DNA from: Planosporangium sp963837285 | GTDB taxonomy: Bacteria; Actinomycetota; Actinomycetes; Mycobacteriales; Micromonosporaceae | DNA: 64,000 bases | Assembly: GCA_963837285.1 (NCBI GenBank) | Contig: CAWIMS010000005.1 | Location: 1,798,001 to 1,862,000 of the forward strand | Direction of reading: 5' to 3' | Part shown: positions 56,397 to 64,000 of the stretch, one piece after another | Layout of the letters: every line of letters starts with the position of its first letter | Numbering within the stretch: the stretch's first letter is position 1 | Translations under genes and position numbers: made by a program | Notes under the pieces: generated by a model | Told to the model about the DNA's origin: nothing | The model's input: the letters and a program-made list of their open reading frames with translations, nothing else | Database searches by the model: none

Positions 56397-59300
56397 GGGC
56401 CGTCTCGTAGTTGCGCGGCGAGAGCCATGATGGATGGACCCTCCAGGAGCACTCGGAGCAGGGTGTTGAAGGTCAGCGGCGCCGCCTCGGGGACCTGCTC
56501 GATCAATTGACCGGCCAGCTGGGACGCGAGCAGAGAGTCTCCACCGAGCTCGTAGAACCCCTGGGAGCGTCCCACCGCCGGCAGGTTGAGAACCTCCCGG
56601 TACAGGACCGCTATCCGCCGCTCGAGATCGTCGAGCGGCTCGTCGGCCGCCGGCTCCGCGACTCTGGCCGACCGAGGGATCAGATTACTCAGCCTGTCCC
56701 GGTCGACCTTGCCGTTGGCGGTCAGCGGAAGGTGATCCACGATCTGCACCACGCTGGGCACCATCACGGCCGGCAACCGCTTTGCGGCGGCGTCGATGAT
56801 CTGCTGCGGCCGTAGCGACACGCGATCGGTCTTGACCTGGCTGCCGTACACATAGAGCCCGATCTTGGTGAAGACGTCGTGCTCCCCGGGAAGTGCCAAC
56901 ACCAACTCGTCGCCGAGCAGCGTGACCCAGTCCTGGTGCGACACGAACGTCTGGTCCCGGCCGTGTCTCATGTCGGCGAAGTCCTCGGCGCGGCCGTCGG
57001 TGAGCAACAGTTCCATCGAGGTCATGATCTGGTAGTGGTCGCGCGTCATCTCCGCGAACAACAGCCATCCGCCCGGAGCCAGCAGCTCGCGCAGCGCCGC
57101 GACGGTGCGACCGACGTGCTTCGTCGCGTGGAAGACGTCGCCCAGGACGATGGCATCGAACGAGTTGGGCGAGAATCCCTGCGCGCGGAAGTCGGTGTCG
57201 ATGTCGAGGGTCGCATAGTGCACCCAGGGGAATTCCCCGAACGCCTCCTTGGCCCGGTTGAGGAAGAACTGGGAAAGGTCCGTGAACACGTACTCCACGT
57301 CGAGGTCGGCCAGCGCCGGGATGACGTCCATGCTGGTCCCGCCGACGCCGGCGCCGACCTCGAGAACGCGGAACGGCTTCGAACTATTCTTGGCAATGGT
57401 GCCGATCGACGCCGCGAGGATCGTGTTGGCCCAGCGGTTGAAGAGGGTCACGTTGTACAGCGACTCGCCGATGTCCACCCGCCCTTCGGGGAACAGCAGC
57501 TGCACCGCGTCGGCCCCTTCGCTTCGGAGCACCTCCAGCAGACTCCCGGTGCACGCCTTGAAGTAGTCGTGGACCTTCGCCGAACCGGGATCCAGGCGCA
57601 TGACCAGGTCGTCGACCTCGCGCCAGGCCGCCGCGACCGCGGACTGCTCGACCTGGAGCTCCGCGCGGTAGCGGTTGGTGTCCTCCTGGACCAGCAGGCT
57701 GTGATCGGTCAGCGCTCGAACCCAGCGGCGTACCACGCGGTGGTGCCGTGACGGAGCCTGGGTCTGCGCGATTATCTGTTCCAGCGAATGCGTGTCTCGC
57801 GGGTGCTGGAACAGACCGCTGCGCTGGAACGCCTGCAACATGCTCAGCAACGCGATGTCGTCGAGCCGCCGGAGGTAGCCGACGTACTGTTCACGATCGA
57901 CGCCCGCGGTGCTCTGGTCGGCGACCGCGTTGGCAGCCTCGGTCACAACGGCCGCGAGCTCGGTGACGCCATGGTCGGCCTGGGCGCCCGGCTCGATGAA
58001 CGCCACCAGCCGTCGATCCGATCGCGAGGAATCGTCGACGATCACGGCCGCGTTGGCGACCTGCGAATCGGCGACCAGTGCCGCCTCGACCTCGGCCAGC
58101 TCGATCCGATGGCCCCGAATCTTGACCTGATTGTCCTCCCGGCCAAGGAACTCGATGTTCCCGTCCGGCAGGTAGCGGCCGAGATCGCCGGTGCGGTAGA
58201 GCCGCTCGCCGGTGCGGGGATGCTGGACGAACCGCTCCGCCGTGCGTACCGGATCGCCCAGGTAGCCTTTGGCGACGCCCGCGCCCCCGATGTAGATCTC
58301 ACCCGTGACACCGTCGGGGCATTCCTGCCATCGCTGGTCGAGCACGTACATCTGCTGGTTCGACAACGGCTTGCCGTACGGAATGCTGCGCCACTGCTCG
58401 TCGACCGCGTCGATCGGGTAGAAGATCGACCAGATCGACCCTTCGGTCGCGCCGCCCAGGCTGACCAACTCGATGTCAGGAACGAAGCGACGGATCCGCT
58501 CCGGCAGGTTCACCGGGATCCAGTCGCCGGACAGCAGCGCGAGACGCAATGACGAAACGTCGGCGGTCGGCGCCGTCGACAGGAAGTCGACCATCATCTG
58601 CAGGTGAGCCGGCACCGAGTTCCACAGTGTCACCCGATGCGCAGCGATCAGCTCGGCCCAGTGTGACGGCATGCCCCGCTGGTCGTGGTCGGGCACGACC
58701 AGACAGCCGCCGACGGCGAGTGGCCCGAACATGTCGTAGACCGACAGGTCGAAACCGAGGTTGGTCAACCCGAGGATCCTGTCCTCCGCGTCGACGCCGA
58801 ACCGCCGGTTCACGTCCTCCACCGTGTTCAGCGCACCGCGGTGGCTGATCTGGACGCCCTTCGGCGAGCCGGTGGAACCGGACGTGTAGATGACGTATGC
58901 CATGTCCGGGGTGGGCCGCGCCAGCGCATCCCGGCAGAACGACGCGAGGTCCACGTCCGTCTCGCGTCCGACCGACTCCTCGATGGTGACCACGTGCACT
59001 GCTTCTGGCCAGGACATCCCGTCGCGGAGGTGCTTTTGGGTCACCACGGTCGTGACGCCGGCGTCGGCGAGCATACCGTCGCGCCGCACGGTTGGCTGAT
59101 TGGTATCGATGGGCAGATAGGGTGCGCCGGCGAGCAGGACGCCGAGCACGCCGATGAGCTGGTCGGGGCCGCGATCGGCGATCACCGCGATCGGTGCGGT
59201 GGGATGAACTCCCCGGTCCGCCAACTCGATGGCGAGACTCGCCGCCCGGCGCAGCAGCACATCGTAGGTCAGTGTCCCCCAGGAGCCGGCCATGGCAGGA

Positions 59301-60946
59301 AGTTGAGGTGTCCGCAGGGCCTGCTGGACAACGGGCTCATGGAGCAGCCGGTGCCCGGGCAGGTCGCGGCTGACAGTCGCATTCGCGTCGCGGCGACGCT
59401 CCGCTTGCGTGGCCGGCAGCGCCACGAGCGCCGGCTGATCCCAGCAGTCGCTTTCATCCGCCAGGCGGTGAAGCAACTGTTCGAAGGCCGCGAACATGTC
59501 TTCGACCAGCCCGTCGGGGAAGATTCCCTCCCGGACATCCCAGTTGACGAGCAATGCCTCGTTGGCTACCAGCGCCTGACAGTCGATCCACACCTGTGGG
59601 GTCTGGGTCAGCCCGTGTACCAGAGTGGCGTCCCGCCAGAACTCCGGCTCGCGGTTGTCGAGCGCGATGGCGCTGGTGTACACGATCGGCATCAGCGCGT
59701 CGGCCCGGCCTCGGCGCGACCCGAGTTCACGCAACACCTCGACACCGGAGCAGGCCATGTTGTCCATGTCCGCCCACAACTGCTCCTGCAGCGCGCGGGC
59801 GCCCTCGGTGAAGGTGGCCTCCGCACGCGGCCGCACCTCGAGCAGGTCGACCGAGGTGAAGTCCCCGACGAGCAGATCAACCCTTTCGTGTACCGGCAGC
59901 CGGCTGAGCATGGTGACGCCGAGCGTGAAGCCGTCCTGCGACGTCCAGCGGTTGACCGTCTCCGCGTAGGCGGCGAGCACGGCACCCGACGGCGTCAGTC
60001 CATGGCGCGCGGTCAGGTCCTGCAGCCGCCGCCACTGCGCCGGGGCCAGTCGTGTTTCCCACCGGCGGAAGGCGGCGTGACCGCGCTTCTGCGGGTCGGT
60101 CCGCACCGGCAGCTTCGGCGCCGTCGGCAGGTCGTCGATCCGCCGCCACCAGTAGTCGCGCGCCCGGCGGTACCCGCGTCGATCCTTCAGCCGCTGCTGG
60201 GCCGCCAGGTAGTCGCGGAACGTGACGTCCAGCGCCGGCAACGGTTGGTCGGGAGCGTGGCAGAGCTGATGCAACTCGTCCAGCAGCAGTTGGACGCTCA
60301 TGAAGTCGGCGACCAGCAGGTCGAACGAGAGGTGAAGCACCGATCGCTCGGGCGTCAACGACAACCTCACGTCGAACATCGGCCAACTGCCGGGCTGGTA
60401 CGTGCGACGACACATCTGGTCACGAACCGCCGCCACCTCGTCCGCCGCCCGGGCGGTGGGCTCGGGGCGAAGGTCCAGGACGGGCATCTCAAACTCGGGA
60501 GTGCTGTCCAGGACCTGCTGGAACCCGCGCTCGTCGACCACCGCGCGCAGCATCGGGTGCCGTCCGATCAGCTTCTGCCAGGCCGCCGACAGCCGCTGCG
60601 GTTCCGCATCGGTGAGGTCGGCTTCCAGATAGACCTGGCACCCCACGCCTCCGTAGTCCAGACCATCGCTTCGTCCCAGCAGATAAGCGGTCTGCACGTC
60701 GGTGAGCGGGAACGGATCGGTGGCGTGGTCCGGCTCGGCCACGAGCAGGTTCGAGTCGACCTCGTCCTGCAGGTACTCGAGCAACGCCGACCGCTGCCGT
60801 CGCAACTCCTCCCGGTCCTCGTCGCCCAGCGCGCCGCGAGGCGCGCGGAACCGCAACTGACCGTCAGCCGCCCACAGCTGCACGCCGGCCGCCTCCAGCC
60901 GGTCGACCAGTTCGGCGGGGTGCGTATCTGCCATCTGCTCTGTCAC
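56393..60946 (-). CDS. NRPS 2: TubC-docking-Cy-A(Cys) with embedded MT-PCP
   Basis: A 1517-residue NRPS. Residues 5-60 are a TubC-type docking domain ('ELVDRLEAAGVQLWAADGQL'). Residues about 75-510 are a Cy domain with 'DLLVADFMS' (DxxxxDxxS). From about 540 an A domain with 'YTSGSTGSPKGV'; 'FDLSVYD', 'LWNSVP', 'LALLSGDW' and 'GGATEGSIW' give the Cys code D-L-Y-N-L-S-L-I-W. Between A8 ('VKIRGHRIELAEVEAAL') and A10 ('PLTANGKVDR') a methyltransferase-fold domain is inserted, with SAM motif 'FRVLEVGAGVGGTSMDVIPA'. A PCP with 'FYELGGDSLLASQL' ends the protein; no TE. It adds and cyclises a second Cys. The insert sits where PchF has its N-methyltransferase and PchE its epimerase. Starts at GTG 60946 after GAGGAGGG. 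Confidence 0.94.
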   Translation of the reverse strand: MTEQMADTHPAELVDRLEAAGVQLWAADGQLRFRAPRGALGDEDREELRRQRSALLEYLQDEVDSNLLVAEPDHATDPFPLTDVQTAYLLGRSDGLDYGGVGCQVYLEADLTDAEPQRLSAAWQKLIGRHPMLRAVVDERGFQQVLDSTPEFEMPVLDLRPEPTARAADEVAAVRDQMCRRTYQPGSWPMFDVRLSLTPERSVLHLSFDLLVADFMSVQLLLDELHQLCHAPDQPLPALDVTFRDYLAAQQRLKDRRGYRRARDYWWRRIDDLPTAPKLPVRTDPQKRGHAAFRRWETRLAPAQWRRLQDLTARHGLTPSGAVLAAYAETVNRWTSQDGFTLGVTMLSRLPVHERVDLLVGDFTSVDLLEVRPRAEATFTEGARALQEQLWADMDNMACSGVEVLRELGSRRGRADALMPIVYTSAIALDNREPEFWRDATLVHGLTQTPQVWIDCQALVANEALLVNWDVREGIFPDGLVEDMFAAFEQLLHRLADESDCWDQPALVALPATQAERRRDANATVSRDLPGHRLLHEPVVQQALRTPQLPAMAGSWGTLTYDVLLRRAASLAIELADRGVHPTAPIAVIADRGPDQLIGVLGVLLAGAPYLPIDTNQPTVRRDGMLADAGVTTVVTQKHLRDGMSWPEAVHVVTIEESVGRETDVDLASFCRDALARPTPDMAYVIYTSGSTGSPKGVQISHRGALNTVEDVNRRFGVDAEDRILGLTNLGFDLSVYDMFGPLAVGGCLVVPDHDQRGMPSHWAELIAAHRVTLWNSVPAHLQMMVDFLSTAPTADVSSLRLALLSGDWIPVNLPERIRRFVPDIELVSLGGATEGSIWSIFYPIDAVDEQWRSIPYGKPLSNQQMYVLDQRWQECPDGVTGEIYIGGAGVAKGYLGDPVRTAERFVQHPRTGERLYRTGDLGRYLPDGNIEFLGREDNQVKIRGHRIELAEVEAALVADSQVANAAVIVDDSSRSDRRLVAFIEPGAQADHGVTELAAVVTEAANAVADQSTAGVDREQYVGYLRRLDDIALLSMLQAFQRSGLFQHPRDTHSLEQIIAQTQAPSRHHRVVRRWVRALTDHSLLVQEDTNRYRAELQVEQSAVAAAWREVDDLVMRLDPGSAKVHDYFKACTGSLLEVLRSEGADAVQLLFPEGRVDIGESLYNVTLFNRWANTILAASIGTIAKNSSKPFRVLEVGAGVGGTSMDVIPALADLDVEYVFTDLSQFFLNRAKEAFGEFPWVHYATLDIDTDFRAQGFSPNSFDAIVLGDVFHATKHVGRTVAALRELLAPGGWLLFAEMTRDHYQIMTSMELLLTDGRAEDFADMRHGRDQTFVSHQDWVTLLGDELVLALPGEHDVFTKIGLYVYGSQVKTDRVSLRPQQIIDAAAKRLPAVMVPSVVQIVDHLPLTANGKVDRDRLSNLIPRSARVAEPAADEPLDDLERRIAVLYREVLNLPAVGRSQGFYELGGDSLLASQLAGQLIEQVPEAAPLTFNTLLRVLLEGPSIMALAAQLRDGP

Positions 60947-61146
60947 ACCCCTCCCTCCTCGACGAGATCACTGTCAGGCAGCGGCTCTCGAACGTTGTCC
61001 ACGGTCACGAGGAGCTTGGCGACAGTAGGCGTCTCGAGCAACTGGTACATAGGGATCTCCACCCCCAAGGTTCTCCGTGCCTCCCGGGCGAATCTGGTCG
61101 CCGGCAGGCTGTCACCACCGAGAGCAAAGAAGCTCCGTGTCCGCAA
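60943..61146 (-). pseudogene. Truncated peptidyl carrier domain upstream of NRPS 2
   Basis: In frame to 60943 is the back half of a PCP: 'RSFFALGGDSLPATRFAREA', then 'RTLGVEIPMYQLLETPTVAK' and a tail ending 'DLVEEGGV', with an intact phosphopantetheine Ser. The first helix and the A-PCP linker that normally precede 'FFALGG' are missing: upstream sequence in all three frames is unlike any carrier, and no ATG or GTG with a ribosome site is found. Its TGA overlaps the GTG of NRPS 2. It looks like the end of a lost NRPS module or free carrier, left behind by deletion or rearrangement. Confidence 0.65.
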
Positions 61147-61419
61147 GGTCAGCAGTTTGTCGTGCTCGTTGTTGTGCTCGTTTCTGCGGGCTGAGGCAGT
61201 ACACTCATCGGTTCGCTTCTCGTGGTGCCCACCAGCGACAAGGTCGTTGCCACGATGGCGTGAGCAGACACGCGGCCGCAAGCGGTCGCGTTGGCCTACC
61301 GAGGGTTTCGCCGGTTGTCGCTCGGGAACCGCAGGCAGGACACGACTCGCACCCTCGCCCCGGAGCCGAGGCCTAAAGTAGCGTCCTGACGGAGAGCACT
61401 CCAGAGGACGAGCGCCGGT

Positions 61420-61448
61420 GTCCGAGTGAGGAAGTCGCGCAGTTGGTC
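61420..61448. promoter_or_regulatory. StrR/NovG-like operator candidate D (weaker)
   Basis: gtccgagtg, 11 bases, cagttggtc: 14 of 18 arm positions match GTTCRACTG-N11-CRGTYGAAC, though the left arm lacks the central C. It is 71 bp upstream of the second thioesterase-like gene and could also serve the divergent NRPS 2 operon. Confidence 0.4.
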
Positions 61449-61518
61449 GGCAGCCTCTGGGCGTCCCGGCCTAGATCCCGTATGCCAGGGTTCCGACGAC
61501 AGATGGGGACGGACACCG

Positions 61519-62349
61519 GTGGGTGATCTGGAGGAAGACACTGCGGTCGAGCGTGTCGGCGATGGCCGCTACCGGGCCACCATCTCCTCCGATTGGGCAC
61601 TGTGGGGGCCGGTCGGTGGATACCTCGCCAGTATCGCGCTGCGCGCTGCCGGCGCGCATTCGGCTCTGCCGCTGCCGGCGAGCCTGAGTTGCCAGTACCT
61701 CTCGCGGGCACGCTTCGACGTCGTCGACATCGAGGTGGATCGCCAACGCACGTCGCGCAGCGCGGAGTCGCTGACCGTGCTGATGAGGCAGCGCGGCACT
61801 CCCGTGATGAGCGCGCAGATCTGGGCGATCGCTGACGACATCAAGGGTCCTGAACGGCGGCTTTCGTGCCCGCCGGTTGTGCCGGCGCCGGAGCAGCTCG
61901 CCGAGATCGTGCTCGACCCGGATCTCGCCGCGACCAGGACCGCGACCGCGGCCACGGCCACCGGAACGTTCTGGAAGAACCTCGAGCTGAGGTGGGTGGA
62001 GGACCAGAGCCGGTCCGAGGAGCTTCAGATCCACAGCTGGGTGAAGTTTCGGCCACGGGCGTACTTCAACGACCCGTGGGTGGACGCGTGCCGGGAGCTG
62101 ATCAGTATCGACACAGCGATCCTGCCGGCGGCCGCGTGGGCGTTGGCCGGCGACAGGTTCGTCGCCCCCAGCATCGATCTCTATGTCGCGTTCCATTCGC
62201 CGCCGCCCCCCGAGGACTACCTGCTCGTGACGGCCCGAGGCACCGCCGCGGGGGCCGGGTTGGTCAGCGGCACAGCACAGACGCGATCCGTCGACGGCAC
62301 CCTCACGGCGAGCGGTGGATCCCAGCTCCTCTGCCGGATGCTGGCGTGA
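61519..62349 (+). CDS. Thioesterase-like (double hot-dog) protein, paralogue 2
   Basis: A 276-residue protein plainly related to the one at 29711: 'GDGRYRATISSDWALWGPVG', 'GYLASIALRAAGAHS', 'ASLSCQYLSRARFDVVDIEV', 'FWKNLELRWVE' and 'PWVDACRELISIDTAIL' match it position by position. It is shorter, lacking the segment around 'GLKGSHNYPHIDGLSDEEYT' of paralogue 1. GTG 61519 is preceded by TGGGGAC. It abuts the convergent VOC gene with no space between stop codons. Acyl-thioester hydrolysis or transfer is expected; substrate unknown. Confidence 0.8.
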   Translation: MGDLEEDTAVERVGDGRYRATISSDWALWGPVGGYLASIALRAAGAHSALPLPASLSCQYLSRARFDVVDIEVDRQRTSRSAESLTVLMRQRGTPVMSAQIWAIADDIKGPERRLSCPPVVPAPEQLAEIVLDPDLAATRTATAATATGTFWKNLELRWVEDQSRSEELQIHSWVKFRPRAYFNDPWVDACRELISIDTAILPAAAWALAGDRFVAPSIDLYVAFHSPPPPEDYLLVTARGTAAGAGLVSGTAQTRSVDGTLTASGGSQLLCRMLA

Positions 62350-62724
62350 CTAACCCTGGGCAGTCGCGATCTGCCAGGTATTGCCCCAGCCGTCCCGCAC
62401 CGTTGCCCACCGATCGCCCCACGGCATGTCGGAAGGGTCTCCGAGCGAGGTCGCGCCGGACTTGATGGCGCGCTGGTAAGCCGTATCGGTGTCCTCGACG
62501 TACACGATGAGGAAGGCGGGCGCCATCTCCCACTGGCCGCCGCCGTCACTGATCATCACCACAGAATCACCCAGCCGCAGCTCGACCGGTCGTCCTGACT
62601 GAAGCTCCCCTTCGGCGCCGAACACCTCGCGGAGGAAGTCGACGAGTCCTTGCGGGTCGTCGGTGATGATCCTCGGTGTGACCGTGTGTCGCCCGGCCCG
62701 CTGCCACGATTCCGATGCACCCAT
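62350..62724 (-). CDS. VOC-family (PhnB-like) protein
   Basis: A 124-residue protein: 'HTVTPRIITDDPQGLVDFLR', 'VFGAEGELQ', 'DSVVMISDGGGQWEMAPAFL', 'IVYVEDTDTAYQRAIKSGAT' and a C-terminal 'WGDRWATVRDGWGNTWQIAT', which is typical of PhnB-like glyoxalase/bleomycin-resistance proteins. ATG 62724 is chosen at the start of the conserved region. It is the third VOC gene in the window. The 425 bp upstream (62725-63149) contain no gene I can support and run to the next minus-strand stop codon. Confidence 0.85.
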   Translation of the reverse strand: MGASESWQRAGRHTVTPRIITDDPQGLVDFLREVFGAEGELQSGRPVELRLGDSVVMISDGGGQWEMAPAFLIVYVEDTDTAYQRAIKSGATSLGDPSDMPWGDRWATVRDGWGNTWQIATAQG

Positions 62725-63149
62725 AGCTCTGCTTTCACTCGTTGCCGCTCGGTGACGAATATTCGCGCGCCCGAGCCACCACCATCGAGACGGCACCGAC
62801 GGTGCCGGGAGGCTCAAGAACACGAACGGCAACACCCTAGCGCAGCCGTGAACGCCCGGCAGCCGGGGCAAGTGATGACGGCGGCCGTTGTCCGCATGCT
62901 GAGGTGCCGTTGTCGGCCCAGCTCTGTTTGACGAACCTCACGGAGTCGCCCGGGGTGCGCAGCCCATGCCGGACGCGCCGTCCGCGCATGGACGGCAAGC
63001 CGGACCAAGGTTTCCCCGTTTAACCCGATCACTAGCTGTGCGGATCATAGTCGACTATTCGGACCGCACGCAAACCGCACTGTTTGTTCCGATGGCATCT
63101 GGCTTGTGGAATGTGACGGCCGAAAGGTGAGTGCGGCGTGCCGGTCGGG

Positions 63150-63776
63150 CTAGGTGTCGGAAGCTCGGACCGTGCGGAGCAGGAAGCCGGGCAGGAAGAA
63201 CTCCTCGCCGTCCATCGCCGCGGCCACGTCGACCTCCTCGACCTCGGTGTCGACCCACTCCGGCTCGGGGAAGCCCGCCCGCAGGGACTCCTCGGTCATG
63301 CCCCAGCCGTCGACCTCCTCCGGCGACACCGCGAGCACGAAGACGGTCGCGCCCGGCGCGGCGAGGCCCGGCAGGAGCGCGAGGTAGTCGTCCACCTCGT
63401 CGGCCCCGCCCAGGCTGTGCAGCAGACCGGAGTCGAACACCGAATCGAACGGCGCCGACGGCAACGACAGGTCGGCGGCATCCTGGACCTCGAACCGCAC
63501 CGCGAGGCCCTCGGCGATGGCCTTTGCCCGGGCCCGGTCAACCGCCACGCGCGAGATGTCGATCGCCGTCACCTCGTAGCCGCGCCGGGCCAGGGCGATT
63601 GCCAGATCACCTGTGCCGCAGCCGACGTCGAGCACCTTCGGGCCCTTCACCCCGTCGTCGAGCACCCTCGCGAGTGCCGGCTGGGGACCACCGATGTCCC
63701 AGGGCGGCCCGCCCGGCCCGGCGTCGCGGTAGATCCCGTCGTACTCGTTGTCATTGAACTCGTCGCGTGCGGTCAC
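63150..63776 (-). CDS. Class I SAM-dependent methyltransferase
   Basis: A 208-residue methyltransferase: 'WDIGGPQPALARVLDDG', motif I 'KVLDVGCGTGDLAIALARRG', 'VTAIDISRVAVDRARAKAIA', 'FDSVFDSGLLHSLGGADEVD' and 'LAAPGATVFVLAVSPEEVDG'. GTG 63776 follows GGGGGAT at good spacing; a TTG at 63863 would add 29 residues. It resembles widespread actinobacterial methyltransferases and may lie outside the cluster. From 63864 to the window end no gene is supported. Confidence 0.88.
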   Translation of the reverse strand: MTARDEFNDNEYDGIYRDAGPGGPPWDIGGPQPALARVLDDGVKGPKVLDVGCGTGDLAIALARRGYEVTAIDISRVAVDRARAKAIAEGLAVRFEVQDAADLSLPSAPFDSVFDSGLLHSLGGADEVDDYLALLPGLAAPGATVFVLAVSPEEVDGWGMTEESLRAGFPEPEWVDTEVEEVDVAAAMDGEEFFLPGFLLRTVRASDT

Positions 63777-64000
63777 CGCATCCCCCGGGACAACTGGCTC
63801 GCCGACCTGAATCGACTCTACGCGTGCAGGGGGCGATGCTACGTCGCGGAGGGCGATTGTCAAGACCTGTCGATGAGAGGTCTTGACTTTGCCGCAGCAG
63901 CTCCCGGTGCCAGGGCTGCCGCAGAAGGAAGGAACGCCTCGCCGTGCTCATTCGCAGGACTGGAGTATTGCGCCACCGCGGTTCGCGAAACAACATGCCG

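Noticed and set aside
63944..64000. Possible start of a plus-strand gene (GTG after GAAGGAAGG) running off the window end
   Set aside because: Only 19 codons are visible, third positions are not G/C biased, and no protein family can be recognised.
1..64000. CRISPR arrays, rRNA or tRNA genes, transposases
   Set aside because: I saw no regularly spaced repeats, no tRNA or rRNA landmark sequences and no transposase or integrase motifs; a short tRNA could still be missed by eye.

Overview
The DNA is GC-rich throughout and codes with strong G/C third-position bias, GTG starts and ATGA/GTGA stop-start overlaps. This points to an actinomycete. The gene mix (F420-type LLM oxidoreductase, WS/DGAT, dodecin, many P450s, a StrR-type regulator) would suit Micromonosporaceae, but the family is an inference. 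Most of the window (about 2.3-62.3 kb) reads as one large biosynthetic locus built round a split two-module nonribosomal peptide synthetase (NRPS), with a few ordinary chromosomal genes inside it.

Layout. 1-8.2 kb: a 5'-truncated LAL/LuxR regulator, a VOC protein, an O-methyltransferase and a TolB-like/TPR gene coupled to two P450 genes. 8.3-12.8 kb: a minus-strand block of ordinary genes (WS/DGAT, dodecin, glycogen debranching enzyme, DUF2007) lying between two copies of a 63-bp repeat. 12.9-16.0 kb: miscellaneous oxidoreductase and methyltransferase genes. 16.2-20.3 kb: NRPS 1 (ArCP-Cy-A[Cys]-PCP) and a type II thioesterase. 20.2-25.5 kb: an operon for a tryptophan/kynurenine-derived aryl starter (tryptophan 2,3-dioxygenase, aminotransferase, methyltransferase, SDR) and an aryl-AMP ligase. 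25.7-31.3 kb: VOC, O-methyltransferase, P450, free condensation domain, thioesterase-like protein and DoxX. 31.4-35.2 kb: a pyrrole-2-carboxylate cassette (Pro-AMP ligase, prolyl-carrier dehydrogenase, carrier protein) with a Cys-nucleophile alpha/beta-hydrolase. 35.9 kb: a StrR/NovG-like regulator. 38-46 kb: XdhC, GMC oxidoreductase, a molybdenum hydroxylase and an HpaB-type monooxygenase. 46.2-50.7 kb: P450, APH-like kinase, ACP and FAAL. 50.7-61 kb, minus strand: broken carrier, NRPS 2 (docking-Cy-A[Cys]-MT-PCP), saccharopine-dehydrogenase-like reductase, thioesterase, P450 and a LanB-like protein. 61.5-63.8 kb: a second thioesterase-like paralogue, a VOC protein and a methyltransferase.

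How the parts may work together (inference). Trp is opened by the dioxygenase and transaminated, giving a quinoline-2-carboxylate-type acid (kynurenic acid or a relative). The aryl-AMP ligase loads it on the N-terminal ArCP of NRPS 1. Two Cys-specific modules with heterocyclisation domains add thiazoline rings, and the reductase and embedded methyltransferase would convert the second to an (N-methyl)thiazolidine, as in pyochelin or thiazostatin. The pyrrole cassette, the FAAL/ACP pair and the LanB-like protein could supply further acyl or aminoacyl groups, while P450s, the Mo hydroxylase, HpaB and methyltransferases decorate the scaffold. Four sequences resembling the StrR/NovG operator lie in promoter regions and could place several of these operons under the 35.9-kb regulator. 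I do not recognise a described cluster with this combination.
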